Assembly (NCBI GenBank): GCA_963662175.1 | Contig: OY759216.1 | Span: 33,311,087-33,375,086 of the forward strand | From: Aradus depressus | Taxonomy: Eukaryota > Arthropoda > Insecta > Hemiptera > Aradidae | Direction of reading: 5' to 3' | Length of the DNA stretch: 64,000 nucleotides | Part shown: in pieces, positions 45,301 to 57,156 of the stretch | Layout of the letters: each line of letters starts with the position of its first letter | How positions within the stretch are numbered: the stretch's first letter is position 1 | Program-made: the position numbers and the translations under genes | The notes under the pieces: generated by a model | Told to the model about the DNA's origin: nothing | What the model saw: only the letters and a program-made list of their open reading frames with translations | The model's database searches: none

Positions 45301-48300
45301 GAGCTTCCTTCGTAACCGGTTTTTTCAATTGTACCTTTTCTTGTGTCCATGGGACTGGTTGTTTGCCAGCAGGACCTGGTTTTTCGTCAGAAGGTGCTGC
45401 CTCTTCAGGAGCTTCCTTCGTAACAGGTTTTTTCAGTTCTACCTTTTCTTGGGTCCATGGAACTGGTTGTTTGCCAGCAGGACCTGGTTTTTCGTCAGAA
45501 GGTGCTGCCTCTTCAGGGGCTTCCTTCGTAACGAGTTTTTTAAGTTGTACCTTTTCTTGTGTCCACGGAACTGGTTGTTTGCCAGCAGGACCCGGTTTTT
45601 CGTCAGAAGGTGCTGCCTCTTCAGGAGCTTCCTTCGTAACAGGTTTTTTAAGTAGTACCTTTTCTTGTGTCCATGGGACTGATTGTTTGCCAGCAGTACC
45701 TGGTTTTTCGTCAGAAGGTGCTGCCTCTTCAGGAGCTTCCTTCATAACAGGTTTTTTCAGTTGTACCTTTTCTTGTGTCCACGGAACTGGTTGTTCGCCA
45801 GCAGGAGCTGGTTTTTCATCAGATGGTGCTGCCTCTTCTGGGGCTTCCTTCGTAACAGGTTTCTTCAATTGTACCTTTTCCTGGGTCCATGGAACTGGTT
45901 GTTTTCCAGCGGGACCTGGTTTCTCGTCAGAAGGCGCTGCCTCTTCTGGAGCTTCCTTCGTGACCGGTTTTTTCTGTTGTACCTTTTCCTGTGTCCACGG
46001 AACTGACTCTTTCTCAGCAAGACCTGGTTTATCGTCAGATGGTGCTGCCTCTCGTGGGGCTTCCTTCGTAACAGGTTTTTTGAGTTGTACCTTTTCTTGG
46101 GTCCATGGAACTGGTTGTTTGCAAGCAGGAGCTGTTGCTTCGTCAGAAGGTGCAGCTTCTTCAGGAACTTCCTTTGTAACAGGCTTCTTCAATTGTACCT
46201 TTTCTTGTGTCCATGGGACTGGTTGTTTGCTAGCAGGTCCTGGTTTCTCGTCAGAAGGTGCTGCCTCTTCAGGAGCTTCCTTCGTAACAGGTTTTTTGAG
46301 TTGTACCTTTTCTTGTGTCCATGGGACTGGTTGTTTGCCAGCAGGAGCTGTTGCTTCGTCAGAAGGTGCAGCTTCTTCAGGAACTTCCTTTGTAACAGGC
46401 TTCTTCAGTTGTACCTTTTCTTGGGTCCATGGAACTGGTTGTTTGCCAGCAGGACCTGGTTTTTCGTCAGAAGATGCTGCCTCTTCAGGAGCTTCCTTCG
46501 TAACAGGTTTTTTGAGTTGTACCTTTTCTTGTGTCCATGGGACTGGCCCTTTGTCAGCAGGACCTGGTTTCTCGTCAGAAGGTGCTGCCTCTTCAGGAGC
46601 TTCCTTCGTAACAGGTTTTTTCAATTGTACCTTCTCTTGTGTCCATGGGACTGGTTGTTTGCCAGCAGGACCTGGTTTCTCGTCAGAAGGTGCTGCCTCT
46701 TCAGGAGCTTCCTTCGTAACAGGTTTTTTGAGTTGTACCTTTTCTTGTGTCCATGGGACTGGCCCTTTGTCAGCAGGACCTGGTTTCTCGTCAGAAGGTG
46801 CTGTCTCTTCAGGAGCTTCCTTCGTAACAGGTTTTTTGAGTTGTACCTTTTCTTGTGTCCATGGGACTGGCCCTTTGTCAGCAAGACCTGGTTTATCGTC
46901 AGCTGGTGCTACCTCTTCTGGGGCTTCCTTCGTAACAGGTTTTTTGAGTTGTACCTTTTCTTGGGTCCATGGAACTGGTTGTTTGCCAGCAGGACCTGGT
47001 TTCTCGTCAGAAGGTGCTGCCTCTTCAGGAGCTTCCTTCGTAATCGGTTTTTTCAATTGTACCTTTTCTTGTGTCCATGGGACTGGTTGTTTGCCAGCAG
47101 GACCTGGTTTCTCGTCAGAAGGTGCTGCCTCTTCAGGAGCTTCCTTCGTAACAGGTTTTTTGAGTTGTACCTTTTCTTGTGTCCATGGGACTGGTTGTTT
47201 GCCAGCAGGACCTGGTTTCTCGTCAGAAGGTGCTGCCTCTTCAGGAGCTTCCTTCGTAACAGGTTTTTTGAGTTGTACCTTTTCTTGTGTCCATGGAACT
47301 GGTTGTTTGCCAGCAGGACCTGGTTTCTCGTCAGAAGGTGCTGCCTTTTCAGGAGCTTCCTTCGTAACAGGTTTTTTGAGTTGTACCTTTTCTTGTGTCC
47401 ATGGGACTGGTTGTTTGCCAGCAAGACCTGGTTTCTCGTCAGAAGGTGCTGCCTCTTCAGGAGCTTCCTTCGTAACAGGTTTTTTGAGTTGTACCTTTTC
47501 TTGTGTCCATGGAACTGGTTGTTTGCCAGCAGGACCTGGTTTTTCGTCAGAAGGTGCTGCGTCTTCAGGGGCTTCCTTCGTAACCAGTTTTTTCAATTGT
47601 ACCTTTTCTTGTGTCCACGGAACTGGTTGTTTGCCAGCAGGACCTGGTTTTTCGTCAGAAGGTGCTGCCTCTTCAGGGGCTTCCTTCGTAACCAGTTTTT
47701 TCAATTGTACCTTTTCTTGTGTCCACGGAACTGGTTGTTTGCCAGCAGGACCTGGTTTTTCGTCAGAAGGTGCTGCCTCTTCTGGGGCTTCCTTCGTAAC
47801 CGGTTTTTTCAATTGTACCTTTTCTTGTGTCCATGGGACTGGTTGTTTGCCAGCAGGACCTGGTTTTTCGTCAGAAGGTGCTGCCTCTTCAGGGGCTTCC
47901 TTCGTAACAGGTTTTTTCAGTTGTACCTTTTCTTGTGTCCACGGAACTGGTTGTTTGCCAGCAAGACCTGGTTTTTCGTCAGACATTGCTGCCTCTCCTT
48001 CCTTTGTATCAGCTTTCTTCAGTTTTATCTTTTCTTGAGTCCATGGGACTGTTGTTTTTTTATCGGATGTTCTCTTTTCCTCTTCTAAAACCAATTCAGC
48101 TGACTCTTGTTCGGTTAGTTTTCTTTTCCCTACAGCTTCTTTTAGCTGAATCTTTAGATTCTGAGTCTCTTCAGTATATTCTTCTATTTGGGCATTGGTT
48201 TTTTTTTTATCGTCTCCTTTTTCTGTTTGTAGTTCTTTTTTATGTTTGTCACCAGGTTTTTTCAACTTTATTTGTTTTTTGGACCATGGAACTGTCTCCT

Positions 48301-48807
48301 TATCTGTAGGTTTATCCTCTACGGCCACTGTATCTAGAATATCTTTTGATGACCTCCTAGTTTGTTTCAATTCTACAGATTCTATAGTCTCCTTCGAAAT
48401 TCTTCTTTTCTCAGTAATAACTTTTTTCAATTGGATATTTTCCTGTGTCCACGGTATAGATTGCTTGCGCACATCATTTCTATCAACGGATGCGGATTCT
48501 TCCTGGATTTCCTCTTCGTCCATTGTCGTCTTCCTTTCTTGTCTCCATGGTCGCGCCCCCAGAGATCGCTCTCTAGGTTTTTGACCAGGCCTTCCTCCAG
48601 ACGGTGTCCTAGCATCCAGTGATCTACCCCGAGGTTTTCGCCATCTTGCGGTTTTCCCTACTTCCGTTTCTTCCCCTACTTTCTGCTTATCCAGACCTAA
48701 TAACTCTAATTCCCTGCTTTGACTCCTGACACTCTGATCTTTACCAAGTACAGAAACGTCACCACTAGTTACCTCTTTGATTTTCGTCTCAGCATAGCTC
48801 ACATATC
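33331..48807 (-). CDS. sls: sls giant PEVK exon with terminal Ig domain
   Basis: This is a single uninterrupted exon of 15477 nt, about 5159 codons, phase 1 to 1 (acceptor ATTACAG|GATATG, donor CATAG|GTACAA). Residues 1 to about 250 are basic and contain PW motifs. Residues about 250-1615 hold about 38 copies of a 36-residue module with core VPWTQEKVQLKKPVTKEAPE. Residues about 1615-1900 are a unique acidic/basic stretch. Residues about 1900-5055 hold seven super-repeats of about 464 residues with PWRRKKKPEVK, KLKPWKKEKPPGDED and SRIKRYPWPPTIHK motifs. The last 95 residues are a complete I-set Ig (IFFTCKYEASPTPAISWF, then GTYSCRASNPAG). The composition is dominated by P, E, K and V, as in titin PEVK springs. 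Known role of such regions: disordered elastic segment of the I-band. The size and number of repeats are unusual, and copy number depends on the assembly. Confidence 0.95.
33650..43100 (-). repeat. Seven copies of a ~1392 bp coding super-repeat
   Basis: The motif SRIKR-x-PWPP recurs near 42896, 41508, 40116, 38724, 37335, 35943 and 34551, a spacing of 1389-1392 bp (about 464 residues). Each unit runs PWPP, YVDNGILSRNYEEAKK, PEKPETVLEKYEPYEEAPKK, IPSEDIG, RKFRKKQGPP, GKPEPFPRED, KKKRPKIKPKT, QFATIKLKK. The first copy (right end) is divergent (SRIKRQPWPPSIYF). The inner five or six are nearly identical in nucleotide sequence. The last is cut short by the Ig domain. Copies at 37335 and 34551 share a private variant set (LVIRELEPV, PEKTETV, EEVPGEP). 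Confidence 0.92.
43946..48050 (-). repeat. Tandem array, about 38 copies of a 108 bp (36-residue) unit
   Basis: Read on the minus strand, the unit is VPWTQEKVQLKK, PVTKEAPEEAAPSDEKPGPA, GKQP. The period is 108 bp without indels, apart from one copy near 44279 that lost four residues (GKR-TQEKV, no PVPW) and the edge copies. Variant copies carry KEVPEE together with DEATAPAGKQ, KELVTK-type leucines, or ADKG in place of AGKQ. The variants recur in alternating order, so blocks of two or more units were duplicated together. Both edges decay gradually: residue-level drift starts with SVPWTQEK-like copies and ends with KKRVTKKVSEEAAPSDEKPAP. Confidence 0.93.
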
Positions 48808-49037
48808 CTGTAATATATTTGATGATCAGGCTAAAAGAGGTAAACCAATAGAAAACCCAACTAGTAATTAGGTAAATAAATGTAACACTTTATGTATAAC
48901 ATTATAATAAGGTCATGGAACAATATGGTGCAGTGATTAATATCATTCAACTGCTAAACATTTTATATATCAATCATATACTAAATAAATTGGAGAGTTT
49001 GGGCGGCGCTCTTTAATTCGAATAAATAAACTTTAGA

Positions 49038-50049
49038 ATACTAAAATATTAGTTCATAATTATTTTGTGAGGACCGTGGAGGCTCGTTGGCCTATAAGCC
49101 TCAAGTCCTGGTGGCTCTACTATGGGAATATTAAATGTTACCTACTCCGATTTAGTTATCTAGGGGGTAGGCGTTTTTAACTAGTACCTGTCATCGACAG
49201 GCTCGGGACCATCGCGTCGTTTTAAAGACGCCCTATTCAGTTGGGTTTCGTACCCGCGATCTTGAGTAACACGGTAGGCAAGCATGCTAACTCTGCGCAT
49301 ATTATCTATAGGACTTTTTAAAAATTTGAAGTAATCTCCACCCCTCACAACGCAGCGCTATCATCGCCTTCCTGCTACATATCATGAGTAACGCTGCCAA
49401 CATCACCTGCATCTAGTACAACTTCCTCAGAGCCCTCCAAAGCCTGGAGCAGAAAAAGCAGTACGAATCTAATAGGGAGCGACGGCAGCCCCTGAGGCAG
49501 AGTGGGACACAGATATACAGCACTGAGAGCAAACTGAAAGGCTTAAGGCTGGAGTGAGGACTTAGAGCAGCTATAACCGACGCAACAGAAGAAAGTGAAT
49601 GGTGGCCGGGGACTCCGACTGGGGCACACCAGGCTCACCCAAGGGCCCTAACTAGGAACCCCACAACTAAGGAGTATACTAGAGAGCAACCAGTTACCGA
49701 CAGGCATTTCTCCCGCTTTAGGGGACAACCCCTACGTCATTGACAAGAGTTCGCAAAGCAATCAAGGCTCACTAACAAGCTGTGAAGACAAAGAAAAAAA
49801 AACAAGAAAATAAAAAACGATGAAGGCGCTTAATATCAAGACATTCAGCGCTCCAAATATTAATATATGAATATATATTTTATTTTAAAACTATTTGAGG
49901 TATCTAATAAAAACGCCTACCCCCTAGATAACTAAATCGGAGTAGGTAACATTTAGTACTCCCATAGTAGAGCCACCAGGACTTGAGGCTAATAGGCCAA
50001 CGAGCCTCCACGATCCTCACATAATAATTATCAACTAATATTTTAGTAT
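49038..50049. mobile_element. Element with 140 bp inverted ends, SINE-related
   Basis: 49038-49177 (ATACTAAAATATTAGTTCAT ... GGGGGTAGGCGTTTT) is inverted at 49910-50049 with few differences. Part of each end is the body of the SINE family (CTACTATGGGAATATTAAAT), and the left side continues to a tRNA-like head near 49300 (box B TTTCGTACCC, inverted). The interior (about 49310-49800) is GC-richer, with no intact frame seen. Possible readings are a foldback element, or two SINE copies in inverted order around a captured fragment. Confidence 0.6.
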
Positions 50050-50929
50050 ACCTCCATTATAAAAAGATGTTGTTCTAAGTATATAAATATTTAATACAAA
50101 GTGTTAAGTTGATCTCTCTAGTCCTTATATTTTAAGTATATTCGATCCAAACAATTTTTAAAATAATCCTTTCAATACAACAATGAACCGAATGATAACC
50201 CATCAAATTAGTCGGATAACGTAAAGCAATGCTAAAGATAGGATTGGCAGTAAGTCGGATGTGAACCTGCGATGCCATAAACCAGTTTATCACCAGTACT
50301 AACAGTTGCTTAGATAAAAAGCTAAGTTATATTTGTGACAGTGAATGAAGATGCCTGGAGACCAAGAGGTAAGCCAGAGTGAGCGAACATGCACCTGATA
50401 GCCCCGTGGCTATCAATGTAAAAATACATTGTTATATTGTCTCACTTTTCGTTACTAATCTCTTTAGCGTTCCCTTCTATTTCGAAAACAGACTTCGTAA
50501 CTCTACCAACGAGTATTTGCTTCCCCCGAGACAGGAAGATAATTAGAAGATGAGTAGACCCTACAAAAAATGAAAAAGATTTCGAAGAAATCGGAACAAT
50601 AGTTTTGTGAAGAGGGAGCAATAATTGTTTCTAACATTTCTTTCATTTCAAGAAGAAGGTGGATCACTTTCAAGTTATGCTAGCCTAACATCCATTATAA
50701 TAATTTTTACTAGCATATTATGCCCACTCTATTATTAGCCAATTGAATCAACTTGCGCTATGTCGCGGGAGTGTTAAATTCAAATATCTAACTATTTTTG
50801 TATCTATAATCTCCTCAGTCTATTATATACAAAATTAATAATAGCCTAGTAATTTATCATGATTAATAACTTTTAAAATAACTAAGGGAGAGTGATAAGT
50901 GGCAATGGGAGGTATGCAAGGTAGGGGGT

Positions 50930-51110
50930 AGGGTGCTTGGCGGGAGAGAGAGGTGGTTCAGATCTTGGCGGGAGAGAGTTCACGTGGTGGGGGGCCGCCG
51001 CCCCGCTGCGCTACTAACAGATATTTCTGGTCAGTCGCAGTCAGTGGTTTGCCGGTTCGCTTCACACTACATTCAGCTCTTCCACTATACACTTGAGTAT
51101 CACGAATCTT
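50930..51110 (+). promoter_or_regulatory. GC-rich patch, possible promoter (weak)
   Basis: The patch has two GGCGGGAGAGAG motifs about 30 bp apart, then GGGGGGCCGCCGCCCCGCTG, and then TCAGTCGCAGTCAGT, which contains two TCAGT initiator-like pentamers. It stands out in an AT-rich intron. It could be a mobile-element end instead. No transcript evidence. Confidence 0.2.
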
Positions 51111-52329
51111 AGTTATGTTTGGTAGTTTTTTGATTTTAATATACTAAACGATCTATTATAAAACATACTTGTATAATCTAACTTTTTTTTTATATAGTTT
51201 TACATAGTATTATAACACTATAAGAAACTAATTGTGTGCCACTGCTTAAAATTATCTGCAATATTACTACTTTTTAATATTTTGCTTATAGCATGTAAAA
51301 GAATATAGTCAATTTGTCTTCACCTTGCAAATAGCACATACTCCTTTGTAAAGAGAGGTGTTTTCAACATGATGCCAACTTTTTTTTTTGTCTACTTCAA
51401 AATTAGATGTTCAAATTAAAACTGGGGAATGCAAGTCGGGTGAATCTACTTTTCCTTTGTACGTAGACTGCCGCTATACACATACATTCCTCCTATTTGT
51501 TACAGTTTTGAGGGCTGTTACAAAATGTCAAGTGTAAACATATCTTTTGGCAAACAAGAAACAATTTTCATTAGGATTTTTTACGAGGAACTCTACAAAA
51601 CTGTTGGCGATTTTTTAAGAAGTTATAGACACTTTTTGAAGAGATTTTTGTATTTAATCTTAATAATGATTCAATGATATGTCATTTTAAATTCAGATCT
51701 GAAACCTATATTCTTTCACATGTTTATCAGTTGTTCTGTATACGATTGCAAGAAAAATGTGGGTAATACTTACCGGTAAAACATGCCGGTTTGGCTAAAT
51801 TGATATATGACTAAAAAGGATCATTTTTGAGAAACTGCTCTCTTCAAAATTGGCATATTTTAAGTTTAAATTTTTTTGTGAAAATTGTAAACACAGTTTT
51901 TTTCAGAATTTATACTATTCTTCATAATAAGTACTCTTGAGAAAATAAGGAAAAAACAAGAAATTCATAGGGCTTCTCAAGCATTAACATTACCCATTAT
52001 ATCCTGGGAAATGGTTCCTGAGATGATTACATTCAAAAGTTTAACATTTAAAAATTAACATTAGAAAAAAAAAGTTAGGAAATTAGTCATATTTGAAGAG
52101 AGCTGAATCTCAAAATGGCGCTCTAGTAGACATGGCCAATTTCGTCAAATCGGCATATTTTAACCGGAAGGACCAACAGTCAACTTTTCCAGAATTTTTA
52201 ACTGGACACCCTGGAAAATAATCATTTGTATACAGATTGTGCACATAAATATTTATACAATTTCTGCCAAGCTGTTTGCGCTAGTTGTACAATTAAACTC
52301 TGTTTTTTTTACTAAAATGCATTAAATGT

Positions 52330-52650
52330 GTTGTTTTTTCAGTCCAAATCTAGGAGAGTGCAGCAGATCTAGGACAGCATGAGTCAGAAGGTCGCTCCCA
52401 GTGAATGCGATGGTTGTGACATCATCCATTCTCTCACCATATAAGTGCACAATTCACTTATGTCCTTCTACGGACTACCAACCTCTCAATCTTCTTTGGC
52501 AATCAGTCCGCCGACCTCGGCCTCATTTCAACTTTAGTATTTAATCTTCTATTCTTATTATTCTTAACTTGTTCTTAGCTATAATACTACAGGCCTTTGT
52601 CGTTAAATAAATAATAATTTCATTTTGTTGTATCTCTCTTTTGTAAAACC
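52330..52650 (+). other. Possible solo LTR or nested transcript end
   Basis: TTGTGACATCATCCATTCTC is followed by CCATATAAGTGCAC (TATA-like), then about 60 bp later CAATCAGTCCG (initiator-like), and finally AATAAATAATAA (polyadenylation-like). This order of signals is typical of an LTR. A TTTTTTCAG at about 52332-52340 also makes it readable as a last exon. No partner LTR or target duplication was found by eye. Confidence 0.3.
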
Positions 52651-53639
52651 TCTTCATCTAAAACTGAATTAAAATCAATAAAAGAAATATATATATTTCT
52701 TCATAACATTTTTCAGCGGACACCAATTGTGCTCTTCATTTTTGATAAAATGTATATTGTTTGAACATCTTCCATACATATTCTGCAAACAGATAACTGA
52801 AATCTACACAGGATTCATATTATCGTTTGTAACTGGAAATCTATTAGTTGCAGCAATTTTCTTCCATTTGTTTTCATAAAACAAATATTCGCATATTGAC
52901 AAAAACTTCACTCAAGTATAGTGGTCGGTTAGGCTTCTATTTTTATGGAGATCAAACACTCTGTTTGGTTTAACGTCCCTCTGTTCCCAAGGCAGTATCT
53001 TCTTCAAAAGTAATAGTAATTGAAAAAAATCCTCTATTCCAATGAGAAATTCATTGAATATTCTACACAACTATCACTTTAGAAGTAGATACAGGCAGTG
53101 AATATATGAATGTCGAATATAAGCTCGAGGACGTGAAACATTTTCTGGATCAATGTCTCAAAAACTGTACTCATTCCTTATCAGGTTCGAAATGTATCCC
53201 AAAAACAAATATATCACAAGATGTACAAGTAGTTTTAGTTTCTTGGCTTCAATTTCGATCCAGAACCAGAATAAAAACAAAATTGGAACTTTGATCAACA
53301 GTGTTTGGGATTTTTGAATCTCAAGCTCATTTCCGTCATTTATATATATATCCAATGTTGAAGTTTGTCGAGGTTTATCTAGATTTAAAAGGACCAAAAT
53401 ATGGTTTTATTGAATGTCTGGAAGCAATATTTGAAGGGTAGATAATAATAGTCAAAGTGTTTCTGTATTTTAGTATTCCATTTGTGATGTGTAAATATAA
53501 TTATTGATCAAATTGTGCAAACGTGCAACAAATTTTTTAAAAAATCATGCCTACCATCTCAGAAAGTAGCCAAATTTATACGAAAAGAGAAAATGCAATC
53601 GAAAAATGTCAATCAAATACAATTGCACAACCGCTAAAG

Positions 53640-54060
53640 GAGTGAGCCAAACCGGGGTTGGTACACACAGAGGCCTGCCCATCCCTGGGATCTATGATAT
53701 AAAAATGTAATTTTATTCTATCTTTATACGAAGTGAAAACCTTGAACTACAAGAAGCCAAAGTGAGGGCTGAGTGTTCAGAAATGATTCACCCAGCTCTG
53801 GAGCTGAGCCAGAGGGAGTCCATGAGTCACTACACAAGTATATAAACTCCACCATAACATAGCCAGTGTACGTGAGTGAGTCAATCCAAACGTGGGGATG
53901 GAACAATCTTAAAATAGGAAAAGGCCACAAACCATGGGATCCCAGCAGACACCCGGGGTTACATAACTCGGCCCAGAACAACTCTGACCTTCTGCACAAA
54001 GACAGATTTATGGATGGGGGGCTATTCAAAAGGATTTATGACAAACAGAAGAATGACATC
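53640..54060. repeat. Less AT-rich fragment, unclassified
   Basis: The composition differs from the surrounding intron, with short open stretches in several frames (GHKPWDPSRHPGLHNSAQN on plus). It looks like a decayed mobile element of unknown class. Confidence 0.3.
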
Positions 54061-57000
54061 AGATAACAATTTTAAATTATTATGACACAGTTGACATAAA
54101 AAAGAAGAAAATATGAGAGCTCAGCACTGACCTCATTTCATCATTAAGTTGAGAGACTAATAAAGATTCTATTTTATTTATTTTTTCAAATTAAAACAAC
54201 GTGATAAACTCTTGGGAGGTTTCATTGTGCACAGGGAAATAAAAAATGTTTGTAGAGTAAAGCAATAGGTGTATATTTAAATAATTTTACCTACTAAATA
54301 GCAAGAGAGATCGCTACAAATGCATTAATTTTCCAAAAAAAGAGTGATTCAACCGAGGATGTGAAACAACATGTGCAATCAGAAACATTGAATGCGAAAA
54401 ATACTTGAACATTTATTTACCAAATAAAGGCAAATAATACATTTAAACACTCACATATTTAAATTAATTGATCTACACAAAGCCTAATCCAAGCTTATAC
54501 ACTAGTAAAAATTTAAATCAACAATGGAAAAAAAAGCCTAACGCGAACAGCGATGTTATTCTACAAAGAGAGGGGATTTATTCATAATAAGAAAAGCACT
54601 ACATAAAATAAAACTTCAGACTAAAAAAAATAGAATACTGTAAATTTATTTGAATAGCAAAGAGCGAAAAACAAATCTGATTGCCCAAAAGAAACTACTA
54701 CAACCATAAAAAAATATATATCATTTCAATTTTCTTCGAAGAAATTTGGAACACAAATGTGGAAATATAGTTTATCTGCTAACCAGGAAATAAAGAGCTT
54801 ATGTACTTATAAGCAATAATTAGAAAAAAAAGTGTAAAATCATAAAAGCCCTGTTTTGAATGTTTAAATAAAAATTAATAATTTAAATCAGTAAGAATAA
54901 CAAATCAAAAGTGACTGAAAGGTACAAAAAGTCTTAATCGAAGTTATAACCCGTAAAATTCGTTCTATATTCTGTAATTCTTGGTTGATCACCCACAAGA
55001 ACACTTTACCTACAATTCAACCTATTAAAGCGCAGGAGAAAAAAGGAGACGGTTTGTTGCTTTCCTAAATAGTAGACTCTTTCACTAACTCAAGACTAGA
55101 CGATTACCCACTATTTGTTATAGACCACCATAAGCTACCAGCAGGTGGAAAAATGAAAAATTTGAGTAAAAGACAAAAGGATGCACCAGTCAAGGAAAAA
55201 CTAAAATAAAACTATATTTCCTTTTTTCTTTTCAATTTGATACAATCTTGGACTGAATTGGTTTAAGAATCTTTGATCTAGAATTGGTGAAATTGATGAA
55301 GTATAAATTATATTTAAATTAAGCGGAAGGAGATCTAAAGAGCATTAGTAGGGCGGAGCGGGTTGTCAGGTGGACCAAGACGTGCAAGGAGAGCCCGAAC
55401 TGGGGGAACGTTAACCAAATATAGCATTGCCGAGTAAGTGAGGGGAAAAAATAGATCACAAGTCAGCCACCTAACCACCCTCACATCACAAATACCACAC
55501 TACTTCACCCATCCACCTCCATTGTTCATAAAATGTATATATATATATATAAATAATATCCCTGCATGCCATATATTGTTGTCTAAAAATATATATTTAA
55601 TATAACTATGTAGCTATATTTTTACCATCTCGTAAATGGATAGGAGAATTTTGGTTTAAAATTAAATAGGCATCGAAACAGAAAAATGGGGGAAAAACAG
55701 ACCGTAAATCAATTCAGATACATTTCTTCGACTCCGAAAAAATGAGCCACAAAAGTACCTAACTGAGCACACTAAAAGATTCAATCGTGTGGAATTCCTA
55801 CCTATTCGCTGTAGTATGCGGCATTGTCCGACGAATAACAAACCTCTAAAAAATTTCCACAGTACCATAAACTTTTCAGCAATTAAGAGGGGATTTCATG
55901 AAGAATGTGTCTTATTATAATTGTATTATTTTTTTCGCCAACAGGCAATTTATTTTTAAGCAAACCACAAGTCTTCGAAAATGAATAACTAAATAAAACA
56001 ATTTGCATAGAATTTAAAAAAATAAAAAATAGACCTATCGGTGATCTATCGACTAAAACCCAAAAAAATGTCATAATCTAAACGAAGAATATTTTCGTTT
56101 AATATTCTTACAATTTGGAGCCAACAAAAAAAAAAAAACAAAAAAAAAACATTATTATTGATGATGTTATCGATACTATACAATTCGTTTTCAGACTTCG
56201 TTTAAAAAAACGAAGTAAAAACTTCCCTTCTTAAGCTAAATTAATAAAATGCACATAAGAGGAGTTCGTTTAAGGAAAATTATTTATACTAGGAAAATAC
56301 CCAGGTTAGCTGCGCTTGTTTTGAGGGAATTTCCCATTCACCAAGGGTTAAACAAAAATACGGTATTTGTTACGTATTAAAGTATCTGCTTCATTATTTA
56401 TTATAAAACATTTAAAAATAATTTTCAGTTTCTTAAAGTCTTAAAGACAAGAGATGATAAGATGTGAGGAACAGCTGCATCTCTAGACATTCATATAAGT
56501 TGTGTTGACAACTACATATATGACTTACTAACAATAAAAAAAAACATTTCAATATTTTTGATGTAAATAATTCAATAACAAATTATTAATTCTGTGCAAT
56601 TGTTCTTCTATTAATTTCTGGTAATCCTATTATTTACCTAGAATTCACAAAGAATATTCCAAAGGGAAATTATGTTTATTAAAATTAACAAAAATAATTT
56701 TCTTCTAAAAAGCACTGAATTTTGAATTGTTGCCATTTCCATCGGTTGGAAAATAATTTCTGGTATTTTCAAAAATGGATTCATTTTCAATACTCTTCTG
56801 GATTTTGTACTCCACAATTTTTGTTTTTGTTTGTTATTGTTTTCTGTTCTTCCAACTGATTTTCGTGAAAATCCTTGACGTAGCACAAAAATGGCTTGAA
56901 ATATTGACCTAACGTTTCTCTTAAAAACGATATTCAAGGGTTTAAAGTAAACAATAAAAAAAAGAATAGACAAGGAAAAAAAAAATGAATGTTTGAAACA

Positions 57001-57130
57001 AAATACAATTTTATTGTATAGATAAATATATATTTATATTGTGTATGTATATATACTTTCCGTCAAGTTACATTGGTTTCTCTTATATATTGGTTTTAAT
57101 ACATAACATTGGCAATAATAATATTATTCT

Positions 57131-57156
57131 AAATAATAATAATAATAATAATAATA
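57131..57156. repeat. (TAA)n microsatellite
   Basis: About eight trinucleotide units. Confidence 0.85.

Noticed and set aside
44165..45655. 496-codon plus-strand frame
   Set aside because: Another antisense shadow over the repeat array.
46621..47424. Minus-strand frames of 87 and 123 codons (SHGHKKRYNSKNLLRRKL)
   Set aside because: These are the +1 shifted reading of the PEVK array; the PEVK frame is continuous through the region.
44391..48038. 1215-codon open frame on the plus strand (GCLPAGPGFSSEGAASSGAS repeats)
   Set aside because: It is the exact antisense of the 36-residue PEVK array. A 108 bp repeat without stops in one antisense frame stays open over all copies, and there are no splice signals or domain matches.
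46085..48088. 667-codon plus-strand frame rich in Phe/Leu/Cys/Trp
   Set aside because: A second antisense shadow of the same array, in another frame; the composition is an artefact of reversed Glu/Lys codons.
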